A DNA stretch of 45,128 nucleotides, taken from Chthoniobacterales bacterium. Its GTDB lineage: Bacteria; Verrucomicrobiota; Verrucomicrobiia; Chthoniobacterales; UBA6821. Numbering within the stretch: position 1 is the stretch's first letter; every line of letters begins with the position of its first letter. The stretch covers positions 1 to 45,128 of the forward strand of contig JAPJNA010000027.1 in assembly GCA_026461395.1 (NCBI GenBank). The letters are read 5' to 3'. The notes under the pieces were generated by a model, which had not been told where the DNA came from, did no database searches, and saw only the letters and a list, made by a program, of their open reading frames with translations. Below are positions 8,216 to 15,339 of this stretch, in pieces. The position numbers and the translations under genes were made by a program.

Positions 8216-9364
8216 ATGGCAAAAGAAGCCTTCAAACGCGAAAAAGATCACGTGAACATCGGCACGATCGGGCACGTTGATCACGGCAAGACCACCCTCA
8301 CCGCTGCCATCACCACCGTGCTGGCCAAGACCGGCAAGGCTCAGGCACGCGCCTACGACCAGATCGATGCGGCTCCCGAGGAAAAGGCACGTGGTATCAC
8401 GATTTCCACCGCCCACGTCGATTGCCCGGGACACGCCGATTACGTCAAGAACATGATCACCGGCGCCGCCCAGATGGATGGTGGTATCCTTGTCGTCAGC
8501 GCTGCAGACGGCCCGATGCCCCAGACCCGTGAGCACATCCTGCTTGCCCGTCAGGTTGGCGTTCCTTCCCTTGTCGTGTTCATGAACAAGGTGGATCTTG
8601 TTGACGATCCAGAGCTCCTCGACCTCGTCGAGATGGAGGTCCGCGATCTCCTCACGTCCTATGACTTCCCAGGTGACGAGATCCCCATCATCAGGGGCAG
8701 CGCCAAGAAGGCACTCGAGGGAGACGCCGAGCAGGAGAAGAACATCCTCGCCCTCATCGAGGCCGTTGATACCTACATCCCGATGCCTGAGCGTCCGAAG
8801 GATCAGCCGTTCCTCCTCCCTGTCGAGGACGTGTTCAACATCGAAGGTCGTGGCACTGTGGCCACCGGCCGCGTCGAGCGTGGTATCCTGAAGAAGGGTG
8901 AGGAAGTCGAGATCGTTGGTCTCAAGGACACCCAGAAGACCACCGTTACCGATATCGAAATGTTCCGTAAGCTCCTCGACACCGCAGAGGCCGGCGACAA
9001 CGTCGGAATTCTGCTTCGCGGTATCAAGAAGGAAGACATCGAGCGTGGACAGGTCATCGCCAAGGTCGGCTCCATCAAGCCCCACAAGAAGTTCAAGGCC
9101 GAGATCTACGTCCTGAGCAAGGAGGAAGGTGGTCGCCACACTCCGTTCTTCACGAACTATCGTCCTCAGTTCTACTTCCGCACCACCGACGTCACCGGCT
9201 CTGTCAAGCTGCCCGAGGGTGTCGAGATGGTCATGCCTGGTGATAACGTCGCCATCGAGGTCGAACTCGGTAGCCCGATCGCCATGGAGAAGACAATCCG
9301 CTTTGCAATCCGTGAAGGCGGCCGTACCGTCGGTGCGGGTCGTGTCTCCGAGATTATCGAATAA
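8216..9364 (+). CDS. tuf: Elongation factor Tu with 12-residue switch I deletion
   Basis: 382 residues from [20 protein letters not shown]; the open frame before 8216 covers the tRNA and is not coding. EF-Tu delivers aminoacyl-tRNA to the ribosome. GTP-binding motifs are present: GHVDHGKTT near residue 19, DCPGH at 69-73 and NKVD. Domains 2 and 3 are complete to [14 protein letters not shown]. The expected segment after ITIST (usually HVEYxTxxRHYA before HVDCPGH) is missing: the protein reads I63[10 protein letters not shown]. Restoring 12 residues gives 394, the normal length. The junction GCCCACGTCGA is what would remain after recombination between two short direct repeats. The loss removes a beta hairpin next to switch I, so this is either an altered second copy or a sequence artefact. 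The leader is A/C-rich with no SD near the ATG. Confidence 0.95.
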   Translation: MAKEAFKREKDHVNIGTIGHVDHGKTTLTAAITTVLAKTGKAQARAYDQIDAAPEEKARGITISTAHVDCPGHADYVKNMITGAAQMDGGILVVSAADGPMPQTREHILLARQVGVPSLVVFMNKVDLVDDPELLDLVEMEVRDLLTSYDFPGDEIPIIRGSAKKALEGDAEQEKNILALIEAVDTYIPMPERPKDQPFLLPVEDVFNIEGRGTVATGRVERGILKKGEEVEIVGLKDTQKTTVTDIEMFRKLLDTAEAGDNVGILLRGIKKEDIERGQVIAKVGSIKPHKKFKAEIYVLSKEEGGRHTPFFTNYRPQFYFRTTDVTGSVKLPEGVEMVMPGDNVAIEVELGSPIAMEKTIRFAIREGGRTVGAGRVSEIIE

Positions 9365-9380
9365 CACATCGCAAGAGCAT

Positions 9381-9453
9381 AGGCCAGTAGCTCAATTGGT
9401 AGAGTAGCGGTCTCCAAAACCGTTTGTTGGGGGTTCGAGTCCCTCCTGGCCTG
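9381..9453 (+). tRNA. tRNA-Trp (anticodon CCA)
   Basis: The acceptor AGGCCAG pairs with CTGGCCT, discriminator G. The anticodon stem GCGGT/ACCGT encloses loop CTCCAAA, giving anticodon CCA. T-arm GGGGGTTCGAGTCCCTC. No CCA is encoded. It sits between tuf and secE, as in many bacterial genomes. Confidence 0.95.
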
Positions 9454-9505
9454 CTCTGCATTCTTCGCTCTTCTTCATCAGTTCCGCACAGTCTTATCAC
9501 CTTGT

Positions 9506-9721
9506 ATGGCAAATAAATTCTTCTCCTACTTCGGTGAGGTCCGTACGGAACTGAAGAAGGTGCAGTGGCCTTGGGACGACAGCGAGCGCGGATTCCGCAA
9601 GTACAAAGAGCTCTGGGATTCCACGCTGGTTGTTATCATCGCCATGCTTCTGGTCGGCGGTTACATCTCCTTCTTCGATTTCATCACCATCAATGTGGTC
9701 GGATTCCTGACCAAGCCCTAA
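9506..9721 (+). CDS. secE: Preprotein translocase subunit SecE
   Basis: 71 residues, the short single-span form. The amphipathic segment FFSYFGEVRTELKKVQWP carries the conserved E-L-K-K-V-x-W-P signature of the cytoplasmic helix; one membrane helix follows (TLVVIIAMLLVGGYISFFDF). SecE clamps SecY in the translocon. It lies between tRNA-Trp and nusG, the classical order, with 36 bases to nusG. Confidence 0.95.
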   Translation: MANKFFSYFGEVRTELKKVQWPWDDSERGFRKYKELWDSTLVVIIAMLLVGGYISFFDFITINVVGFLTKP

Positions 9722-9757
9722 CCGGCACACTCCCGGTTTCTACCAAATTATCCGCTC

Positions 9758-10321
9758 ATGGCATTAGCCCCGAAAGACCAGTGGTTCGTTGTTCACGTCC
9801 TCTCCGGACAGGAAAAGAAAATCCACGCCAACATCGTCAAGAGGATCGCAACCGAGGAGCTTGGCGACCATGTCTTCGAGGTGCTCATTCCCACTGAGCG
9901 GGTGCAGGAGATCAAGCGCGGCAAGAAGACAGAGACCACGCGCAAGTTCTTTCCCGGTTACCTCATCGTCAACATGCATCTCCTCGATGAGAACAACGAA
10001 CTCATCGACAAGGCCTGGTACTTCATCAAGGACACCACTGGTGTCATCGGGTTTGCCGGCACCAAGGACAAGCCCATCCCTATGCGGAAGAAAGAGGTCG
10101 ACGCCATGCTTTCTCAGATGAAAGAGCGCGAGGACACCGTCACCGCAAAGGTCATTTACGAGGTCGGCGACAAGGTCAAGGTCTCCGACGGCCCCTTCCA
10201 GAACCAGCAGGGCATCGTCGAGGAAGTCGACCCCGAGCGCGGCAAGTTACGCGTCAGCGTCAGCATCTTCGGACGCGATACGCCTGTGGAGCTTGAGTAC
10301 TGGCAGGTCGAGAAAGCTTAA
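9758..10321 (+). CDS. nusG: Transcription termination/antitermination factor NusG
   Basis: 187 residues. The N-terminal NGN domain begins QWFVVHVLSGQEKKIHANI and includes FFPGYLIVNM; the C-terminal KOW domain reads GDKVKVSDGPFQNQQGIVEE with the ending VELEYWQVEKA. NusG couples RNA polymerase to ribosomes or Rho. A terminator 16 bases downstream ends the unit, and rplK does not follow, which breaks the usual secE-nusG-rplKAJL order at this point. Confidence 0.96.
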   Translation: MALAPKDQWFVVHVLSGQEKKIHANIVKRIATEELGDHVFEVLIPTERVQEIKRGKKTETTRKFFPGYLIVNMHLLDENNELIDKAWYFIKDTTGVIGFAGTKDKPIPMRKKEVDAMLSQMKEREDTVTAKVIYEVGDKVKVSDGPFQNQQGIVEEVDPERGKLRVSVSIFGRDTPVELEYWQVEKA

Positions 10322-10336
10322 ATAAAAGCTTAAACA

Positions 10337-10366
10337 AAAGCCTAGCCGTTCTGACGGCGGCTTTTT
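10337..10366 (+). terminator. Rho-independent terminator after nusG
   Basis: AAAGCC-ta-GCCG pairs with CGGC-GGCTTT across the loop TTCTGA, followed by more T residues to 10365. It closes the tuf-secE-nusG unit. Confidence 0.82.
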
Positions 10367-10666
10367 GCCCCGGGAGGGGCGCAGAAGATGGGAGACGGGA
10401 GATGGAAGTTAGAAGATAGCAGATTGAAGATGGGGGACTAGAAGGGTGACGTGGAAGTCGAGCGTCGAGCGTCGAGGGCTATAAAGGCTGTTAGGCGACT
10501 GCAGACCTACAGATTTTACCACAGAGACCTTCATCCTCCAGGCACTCGGTGTTCACTCGTCTCACCCATGTCTTGAACCAGTGTGTTACCTATGTCCTGA
10601 CCCACGCCCACGCCTCCCTATCTCCCATCTCCAATATCCAATCTCCCGCCCCTCCGGGGCATCCCC
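10367..10666. repeat. Intergenic heptad element with opposed arms and GC hairpin
   Basis: Left arm about 10389-10437: units GGGAGAC, GGGAGAT, GGAAGTT, AGAAGAT, AGCAGAT and TGAAGAT. At about 10457-10477 GTCGAGC is repeated. Right arm about 10614-10647: TCCCTAT, CTCCCAT, CTCCAAT, ATCCAAT, the complementary style. It ends in GCCCC-tcc-GGGGC (10648-10660), while the left edge holds GCCCCGGGAGGGGC. No ORF is credible here. The neighbouring genes converge on it. Confidence 0.7.
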
Positions 10667-10939
10667 TCACTTCGGGCTCAAGACGTCGGCCAGCATCTTC
10701 CTGGCAAGGACGAGGTCGCTATAGGGGGTGCGCTTGCGCTGGTACTTCCGCTCGAGGACTTCGATCAGCGACTCGACATCAGCCGCCGGCGGCTTGGTCT
10801 TCTTGTTGTCGTAATAGGTCCAGCGCTCCTCGTCAGACCGCTTGCTCTGGAAGCGGAAGAGGCTGGCTTCCTTGATGACACGAAGTTCCCGTTTCACGCC
10901 GTCCTCATCGCGAACTTTCCATTCATGGTTTCCTCTCAT
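10667..10939 (-). CDS. Small charged protein, unknown
   Basis: 90 residues from MRGNHEWKVRDEDGVKRELR; an upstream ATG at 10960 would add seven. It has a beta-rich start, a WTYYDNKK segment and a helical end (VESLIEVLERKYQRKRTPYS). No catalytic motif is visible and I cannot name a family. The chosen start codon overlaps the divergent CPBP start in the palindrome CATG, so the two genes leave from the same four bases. Codon pattern and sense composition favour a real gene. Confidence 0.6.
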   Translation of the reverse strand: MRGNHEWKVRDEDGVKRELRVIKEASLFRFQSKRSDEERWTYYDNKKTKPPAADVESLIEVLERKYQRKRTPYSDLVLARKMLADVLSPK

Positions 10940-11915
10940 GGCTTGTGCTGTTAGCTTCATCCGCGTGCGCTCTCTCGGGAAGATCTTTCTCTACCTTCTA
11001 CTTGTCCTGATCGGCGGGGCTCTTGCGGCAGCCTTGGCCTGGCATCTGATCCAGATGCTCCCGCCTCATCTTCTTGGTGGTCTGATCGAAAAGATACAGG
11101 GCATGCCCTTCCACCGCTATCTCTCACGAAGTCTACAGGTCGCCGCCATCCTTCTGCTTGTGCCACTGCTGCTGTCCCTGCGGATTCGTTCGTTTGCAGA
11201 GCTCGGTCTGCATGGCAGTGGCCGTCCTCTGAAGGATCTGATGGTAGGTTTGTTTTCCGGAGCCTTCTGCATCCTTCTTCTGGAGTCAGCAGCTCTTTAT
11301 TCCGGAGCCTTTGTGCTCCATCCCGGCTGGAGCACGGGATTGATGGTGGCTCTTCCCCGTTTGCTGCTGACCGCCGCTGTGGTCGCTATGTTGGAGGAAT
11401 TTCTTTTCCGGGGCGTGCTTCTGGGATTTTTCCGACAGGTGATGGTTCCGTCGGTGGCCATTATTCTCTCGGCCATAATCTTCGCCGCGGTTCATTTTTT
11501 GAATCTCCCTACGGCGGCATCGGGAGAAGCATCTCCTGAATGGTGGTCCGGACTGTCGGCCCTCAGTTCCCTCGGAAGCTCGTTGCCACCGTGGCCTGTT
11601 CTCGGCTGGGCGTTTGCGACCCTTGTTGTGGCGGGGATCATTCTGGCTTGGATGACGGTGCACACGGGTTCTCTCTGGGCGGCGATTGGACTTCATGGAA
11701 GCTGGATCCTTGGGCAACAGACATTCAACGTGGTCGCCGGCTTCCGGGTGCAGTCTCCAGAGGGTCTTTTGCCGCTGTTCGGTCCTCCCCAGTGCCACGG
11801 CATGGTGCCCGTAGGGCTGATCCCGCTGGGGGCGTTGTTGCTCGCGGGCTTTCTGGCAGTGATCTTGCTCCGTCACCGCAGGCAACCGCCACTTTATCCC
11901 CTTGGGAACCGGTGA
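10938..11915 (+). CDS. CPBP (CAAX-like) family intramembrane metalloprotease
   Basis: 325 residues from MACAVSFIRV, with about eight hydrophobic spans. The Abi/CPBP motifs are present: EExxxR as E153-E154-F-L-F-R158, and FxxxH as F182-A-A-V-H186, with a third histidine in IGLHGSW. Family members are glutamate-type intramembrane proteases related to Rce1; bacterial substrates are mostly unknown. The open frame upstream of 10938 runs antisense through the neighbouring gene and is rejected. The comF frame overlaps its end by 14 bases, suggesting translational coupling. Confidence 0.85.
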   Translation: MACAVSFIRVRSLGKIFLYLLLVLIGGALAAALAWHLIQMLPPHLLGGLIEKIQGMPFHRYLSRSLQVAAILLLVPLLLSLRIRSFAELGLHGSGRPLKDLMVGLFSGAFCILLLESAALYSGAFVLHPGWSTGLMVALPRLLLTAAVVAMLEEFLFRGVLLGFFRQVMVPSVAIILSAIIFAAVHFLNLPTAASGEASPEWWSGLSALSSLGSSLPPWPVLGWAFATLVVAGIILAWMTVHTGSLWAAIGLHGSWILGQQTFNVVAGFRVQSPEGLLPLFGPPQCHGMVPVGLIPLGALLLAGFLAVILLRHRRQPPLYPLGNR

Positions 11916-12648
11916 TTATTCCTTGCTCCGCCGAGCCGGGGCATCGTTTCTCAGTCCATTGTTGAGCCTGCTCTATCCGGCTCATTGCGCATCCTGCGGG
12001 TGCAGCATTGCGGATAGAGTCACCCGGGATGAGTTCCTTTGCGGGGAGTGCAGGAATGGAATTCTGGCTCCACCGGAACATCTGTGCCCGATGTGTTCCC
12101 ATCCGATGGTCGGTTTGGTGACCTGTCCGAACTGCGATGGTCGTAACTGGCACCTCTCCGCAATCGTGGCAGCCTGCCGCTATCAGGGGGTAGCGGGGGA
12201 GTTGGTGAAACGTTTCAAGTACGGCCGCGACCGGACACTGGCGCCTCTTCTGGGTGATCTGCTGTTCGGGGCAATGAACGATCCCAGGCTGGCAGGCAAA
12301 GAATTCGACATCATCGTTCCGGTGCCTCTCCATCGCCTGCGGGAGCGCGAACGCGAGTTCAATCAGTCGGATCTTCTGGCCGCCAGGCTTGCGAAGCATC
12401 TTGGATGCCCTGTGAAAAACCTGCTGAAGCGTACCCGTGCCACGGCCCCTCAGGCCGGACTCAGTCGTGAGGAAAGAATGCAGAATCTCGAGGGTGCCTT
12501 CGAAGTGAGAAAGAATCCGCTGGCAGGAGCTTCCCTGCTCCTGGCTGACGATGTCACGACGACTGGGGCCACGCTGGAGGCCTGCGCCGCCGTCCTGATG
12601 GAGGCCGGAGCCGCAGAAGTCTGCGCAGTGGTGGTGGCGAGAGGCTGA
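11902..12648 (+). CDS. comF: ComF family phosphoribosyltransferase-like protein
   Basis: 248 residues. Start TTG 11902 is the first usable codon in frame (no ATG nearby), overlapping the CPBP gene by 14 bases. The N-terminal zinc ribbon has paired cysteines (CASCG, CGEC, CPMC, CPNC); the C-terminal type I PRTase domain includes VPVPLHRLREREREFNQS and the PRPP loop LLADDVTTTGAT. ComF is needed for DNA uptake in naturally competent bacteria, but homologues occur widely and are also linked to DNA repair. No other competence gene is in view. Confidence 0.9.
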   Translation: MGTGDYSLLRRAGASFLSPLLSLLYPAHCASCGCSIADRVTRDEFLCGECRNGILAPPEHLCPMCSHPMVGLVTCPNCDGRNWHLSAIVAACRYQGVAGELVKRFKYGRDRTLAPLLGDLLFGAMNDPRLAGKEFDIIVPVPLHRLREREREFNQSDLLAARLAKHLGCPVKNLLKRTRATAPQAGLSREERMQNLEGAFEVRKNPLAGASLLLADDVTTTGATLEACAAVLMEAGAAEVCAVVVARG

Positions 12649-12652
12649 TCGG

Positions 12653-12774
12653 CAATGGGGAATGGGGAATGGGATATAGGTGATAGGGAAAAAAGGGGAC
12701 ACCCTCGGATCTCTTCTTTTCTATTCTCTCCCTATTACCTATCCCCTAGACCCGATACCCCTATCAGGCTTCCC
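12653..12774. repeat. Opposed heptanucleotide tracts (inverted pair)
   Basis: Left tract about 12653-12688 with units GGGGAAT, GGGGAAT, GGGATAT and AGGTGAT; right tract about 12729-12765 with units CCCTATT, ACCTATC, CCCTAGA and CCCGATA. GGGATATAGGTGATAGGG (12671-12688) is nearly the reverse complement of CCCTATTACCTATCCCC (12730-12746). It sits between the co-directional comF and accD. Confidence 0.75.
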
Positions 12775-12807
12775 ATCGACCGCTGATTTGTTGCAGAATT
12801 ATCACTC

Positions 12808-13650
12808 ATGACGATGTTCAAAAAGCCGACGCTTAAGTTTTCAGAAAAAAAGCGGCGCGAAATGCCCGAAGGCCTCTGGACGAAGTGCCCTGCATGTTCC
12901 GAGATGGTCCATCATCTCGCTGTTGAGGAAAATCTGCGTGTCTGTCCCAAATGCGGCCATCACTTCCCCATGGGAGGGCAGGAGCGGATCTCCTCACTGG
13001 TGGACGAAGGGACCTTCGTGGAGATGGATGCCACGATGTCGTCGGTGGATCCGCTGGGTTTCAGGGGAGTCGCCACCTATGAAGATCGTCTCAAGACCTA
13101 CCGGGAGAAGACCGGACTCGTCGATGCCGTGATCACCGGATTGGGGGCTATGGGGGGTCATCCTGTGGGGTTGGCCGTGATGGATTTCTCCTTTTTGGCG
13201 GCCACCATGGGCTCTGTAGTCGGTGAGAAGATTACCCGTATCATTGAGGCCTCCACCAAGGCCAAGCAGCCCGTCATCATTGTCTGTGCCTCGGGAGGTG
13301 CCCGCATGTACGAGGGGATGCTTTCCCTCATGCAGATGGCCAAGACTAGCGGCGCCTTGGCCCGTCATAGCGAGGCAGGACTCCCCTATATCGCCGTTCT
13401 GACTAATCCTACAACGGCCGGTGTCATGGCCAGCTTTGCCACTCTCGGTGATATTGCCCTGGCGGAACCGAAGGCCATGATAGGCTTCGCCGGGCCACGC
13501 GTGATCCGCGAGACCACGCATCAGGAATTACCCGAGGGATTTCAGACTGCTGAGTTCCTGCTCGAGCATGGCCTGATCGACGAGATCGTGCCACGCGCGA
13601 GAATGCGCGAGACCATCATCACGATCATCGCAAACCTGATGGGCAAGTAG
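12808..13650 (+). CDS. accD: Acetyl-CoA carboxylase carboxyltransferase subunit beta
   Basis: 280 residues. AccD with AccA transfers the carboxyl group from biotin to acetyl-CoA, making malonyl-CoA for fatty acid synthesis. The N-terminal zinc finger is complete (CPAC at about 31-34 and CPKC at about 50-53), followed by the crotonase-like domain with MDFSFLAATMGSVVGEKITR, CASGGARMYEGMLSLMQMAK and the oxyanion region GFAGPRVIRET. Length is typical. It starts after a heptad spacer and is followed by another. No SD sequence precedes the ATG. Confidence 0.96.
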   Translation: MTMFKKPTLKFSEKKRREMPEGLWTKCPACSEMVHHLAVEENLRVCPKCGHHFPMGGQERISSLVDEGTFVEMDATMSSVDPLGFRGVATYEDRLKTYREKTGLVDAVITGLGAMGGHPVGLAVMDFSFLAATMGSVVGEKITRIIEASTKAKQPVIIVCASGGARMYEGMLSLMQMAKTSGALARHSEAGLPYIAVLTNPTTAGVMASFATLGDIALAEPKAMIGFAGPRVIRETTHQELPEGFQTAEFLLEHGLIDEIVPRARMRETIITIIANLMGK

Positions 13651-13661
13651 GGGGGAGAGGG

Positions 13662-13800
13662 ATGAAACTTGAAAGCTGAAAGCTGAAGGCTGAAGACTTA
13701 AAGCTAAAGGTTCCTGGTTCATTATTGAGGGTCTTGCTGTTCACTCTCTCTGCTGATTTCTGAATGGTTCAGGTTTCACGTTTCAGCTTTCAGGTTTCCC
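13662..13800. repeat. Opposed TGAAAGC-type heptad tracts (inverted pair)
   Basis: Left tract 13662-13711 reads TGAAAGC, TGAAAGC, TGAAGGC, TGAAGAC, TTAAAGC; right tract 13767-13800 reads CAGGTTT, CACGTTT, CAGCTTT, CAGGTTT. The right tract ends immediately before the folC ATG (13802). A transcript from accD into folC could fold into a long imperfect hairpin covering the folC ribosome entry site. Confidence 0.75.
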
Positions 13801-13801
13801 C

Positions 13802-15052
13802 ATGTCTTCTGATTCCACACCCCTCGATTGGCTGATGGCCACTCAGTCACGGGGCGTCCATCCTGGACTCGAGCGGATGGAGCGCCTTCTGGTCGCGTTG
13901 GAAAATCCCGAGAAGAGGCTGCGTTGTCTCCATGTAGCCGGCACGAATGGGAAGGGCTCCGTCTGCGCCATTGCCGAATCGATACTCCGGAGCATGGGGA
14001 TCCGGACCGGACTCTACACCTCACCCCATCTGGTGGAGTTCTCCGAGCGGATCCGGATCAACGGGGAGAATATTGCTGACGCCAAGATCGATGAAGGGAT
14101 TGAGCGGTTACGGGAGATCACCAAGGAGTGGAGTGAGGAGGAGCAGCCTACGTTTTTCGAGTTGGTGACGGCCCTGGCTTTCGATCTCTTGGATCGTGAA
14201 GGCTGCGAGGTTGTTGTCTTGGAGACAGGGCTTGGCGGTCGACTCGATGCCACCAATATGGCTTCTAAGCTAGCCTGCGCTATCACACCGATCGCGCTCG
14301 ATCACTCGGAGTGGCTGGGAGAGACATTGGGTGAGATCGCGAGGGAGAAGGCAGGGATCCTCCGGGAAGGCATACCCGTCGTCATCGCTCCTCAGCAACT
14401 CGAGGTCTCGGAGGTCCTTGCGGAGAAGGCGCGGGTGATCGGCGCCCCCTGCGAGTGGATCACTACGCCGATTTCCGCTGATATCCCGCTCGGTCTGGCC
14501 GGATCTCATCAGCGCTGGAATGCCGCGGTAGCACGCTCGTTGATCCGCGCCGCCGGATTCGAGCCTACCTCTTGCGACCTTGCGAGGGGGCTCTGTGAGG
14601 TTTCCTGGCCCGGCCGTTTTCAGAAGCTTATCGCTCATGGCATGGAACTGATTCTGGATGGTGCGCACAATCTTCATGCGGTCCGCCAGCTTGTGATTAC
14701 CTGGAGGGAGGAATATGGAGTGCGCCCTTGCAGACTGATCTTTGGAGCCCTCGCAGATAAGGATCCTGACGCGATGCTTTCCGAGTTGATGCCACTGGCT
14801 TCGGAAGTCTGTCTCGTGCCGGTGGCATCTCCGCGATCGACTGATCCTTGGAAAATAGCTGCGGGAGAGTGCTTCAGTGGTTGTTCACATCCCATCCCCA
14901 AGGTCTTTGGGTCGCTTCGCGAGGCCTTGGGGGAGCTCCGGGGTCATGATTCTGACTCGGAAGCCCCTGTTCTACTGACCGGATCGCTCTTCTTGGTCGG
15001 AGAGGCTCTCTCCTTGGTTTCCGGCGGAGAGGTCATGCCGCGCAGTCAATAA
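13802..15052 (+). CDS. folC: Folylpolyglutamate synthase / dihydrofolate synthase
   Basis: 416 residues. FolC adds glutamate to dihydropteroate and to folates, using ATP, in the cytosol. The P-loop HVAGTNGKGSVCA lies near residue 42, YTSPHLVEFSERIRING follows, and the Mur-ligase signature ETGLGGRLDATN is near residue 140. DGAHN near residue 285 is the C-domain motif. Length is normal. A heptad repeat lies directly against the start codon. It may be cotranscribed with accD, as in other bacteria. Confidence 0.95.
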   Translation: MSSDSTPLDWLMATQSRGVHPGLERMERLLVALENPEKRLRCLHVAGTNGKGSVCAIAESILRSMGIRTGLYTSPHLVEFSERIRINGENIADAKIDEGIERLREITKEWSEEEQPTFFELVTALAFDLLDREGCEVVVLETGLGGRLDATNMASKLACAITPIALDHSEWLGETLGEIAREKAGILREGIPVVIAPQQLEVSEVLAEKARVIGAPCEWITTPISADIPLGLAGSHQRWNAAVARSLIRAAGFEPTSCDLARGLCEVSWPGRFQKLIAHGMELILDGAHNLHAVRQLVITWREEYGVRPCRLIFGALADKDPDAMLSELMPLASEVCLVPVASPRSTDPWKIAAGECFSGCSHPIPKVFGSLREALGELRGHDSDSEAPVLLTGSLFLVGEALSLVSGGEVMPRSQ

Positions 15053-15141
15053 GGAAGAGCCCCCTGAACCTGCCCTAGCGGGGCAATCTTTTTCCAAGTT
15101 ATAGTTATTCACAAAGCACTCTTGTGCTTGCTGAGATGATT

Positions 15142-15177
15142 CAGGGGCAGGAAAATCATGGTTCTGCCCCTGTTTTT
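15142..15177 (+). terminator. Rho-independent terminator between folC and nrdA
   Basis: The perfect 9-bp stem CAGGGGCAG (15142-15150) / CTGCCCCTG (15164-15172) is followed by TTTTT. Confidence 0.88.
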
Positions 15178-15278
15178 CACCCACGCAAAAGAGAAAAGAA
15201 AAAAGAAAATTTTCCTATAATTCTTGTTGACCCAATATTGCTACATAATCTACAAATTGCGGTCACCTCGTCCGCAAG

Positions 15279-15299
15279 ACACAACATATAGTGTATAAT
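15279..15299 (+). promoter_or_regulatory. NrdR box overlapping a TATAAT -10 element
   Basis: ACACAACATATAGTGT (15279-15294) matches the recalled NrdR consensus acaCwAtATaTwGtgt at 15 of 16 positions. TATAAT follows at 15294-15299, sharing one base. NrdR represses ribonucleotide reductase genes when dATP is high. A second box at the usual spacing (near 15248) is not convincing. The overlap with the -10 would block polymerase directly. Confidence 0.75.
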
Positions 15300-15339
15300 G
15301 GACCTTTTCCCAAAAACCCCAAAACCTCTCCCTAAATCC

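Noticed and set aside
15216-15232. TATAAT at 15216 and TTGACC at 15227 as the nrdA promoter
   Set aside because: They are in the wrong order and spacing to form one promoter; the TATAAT next to the NrdR box is better placed.
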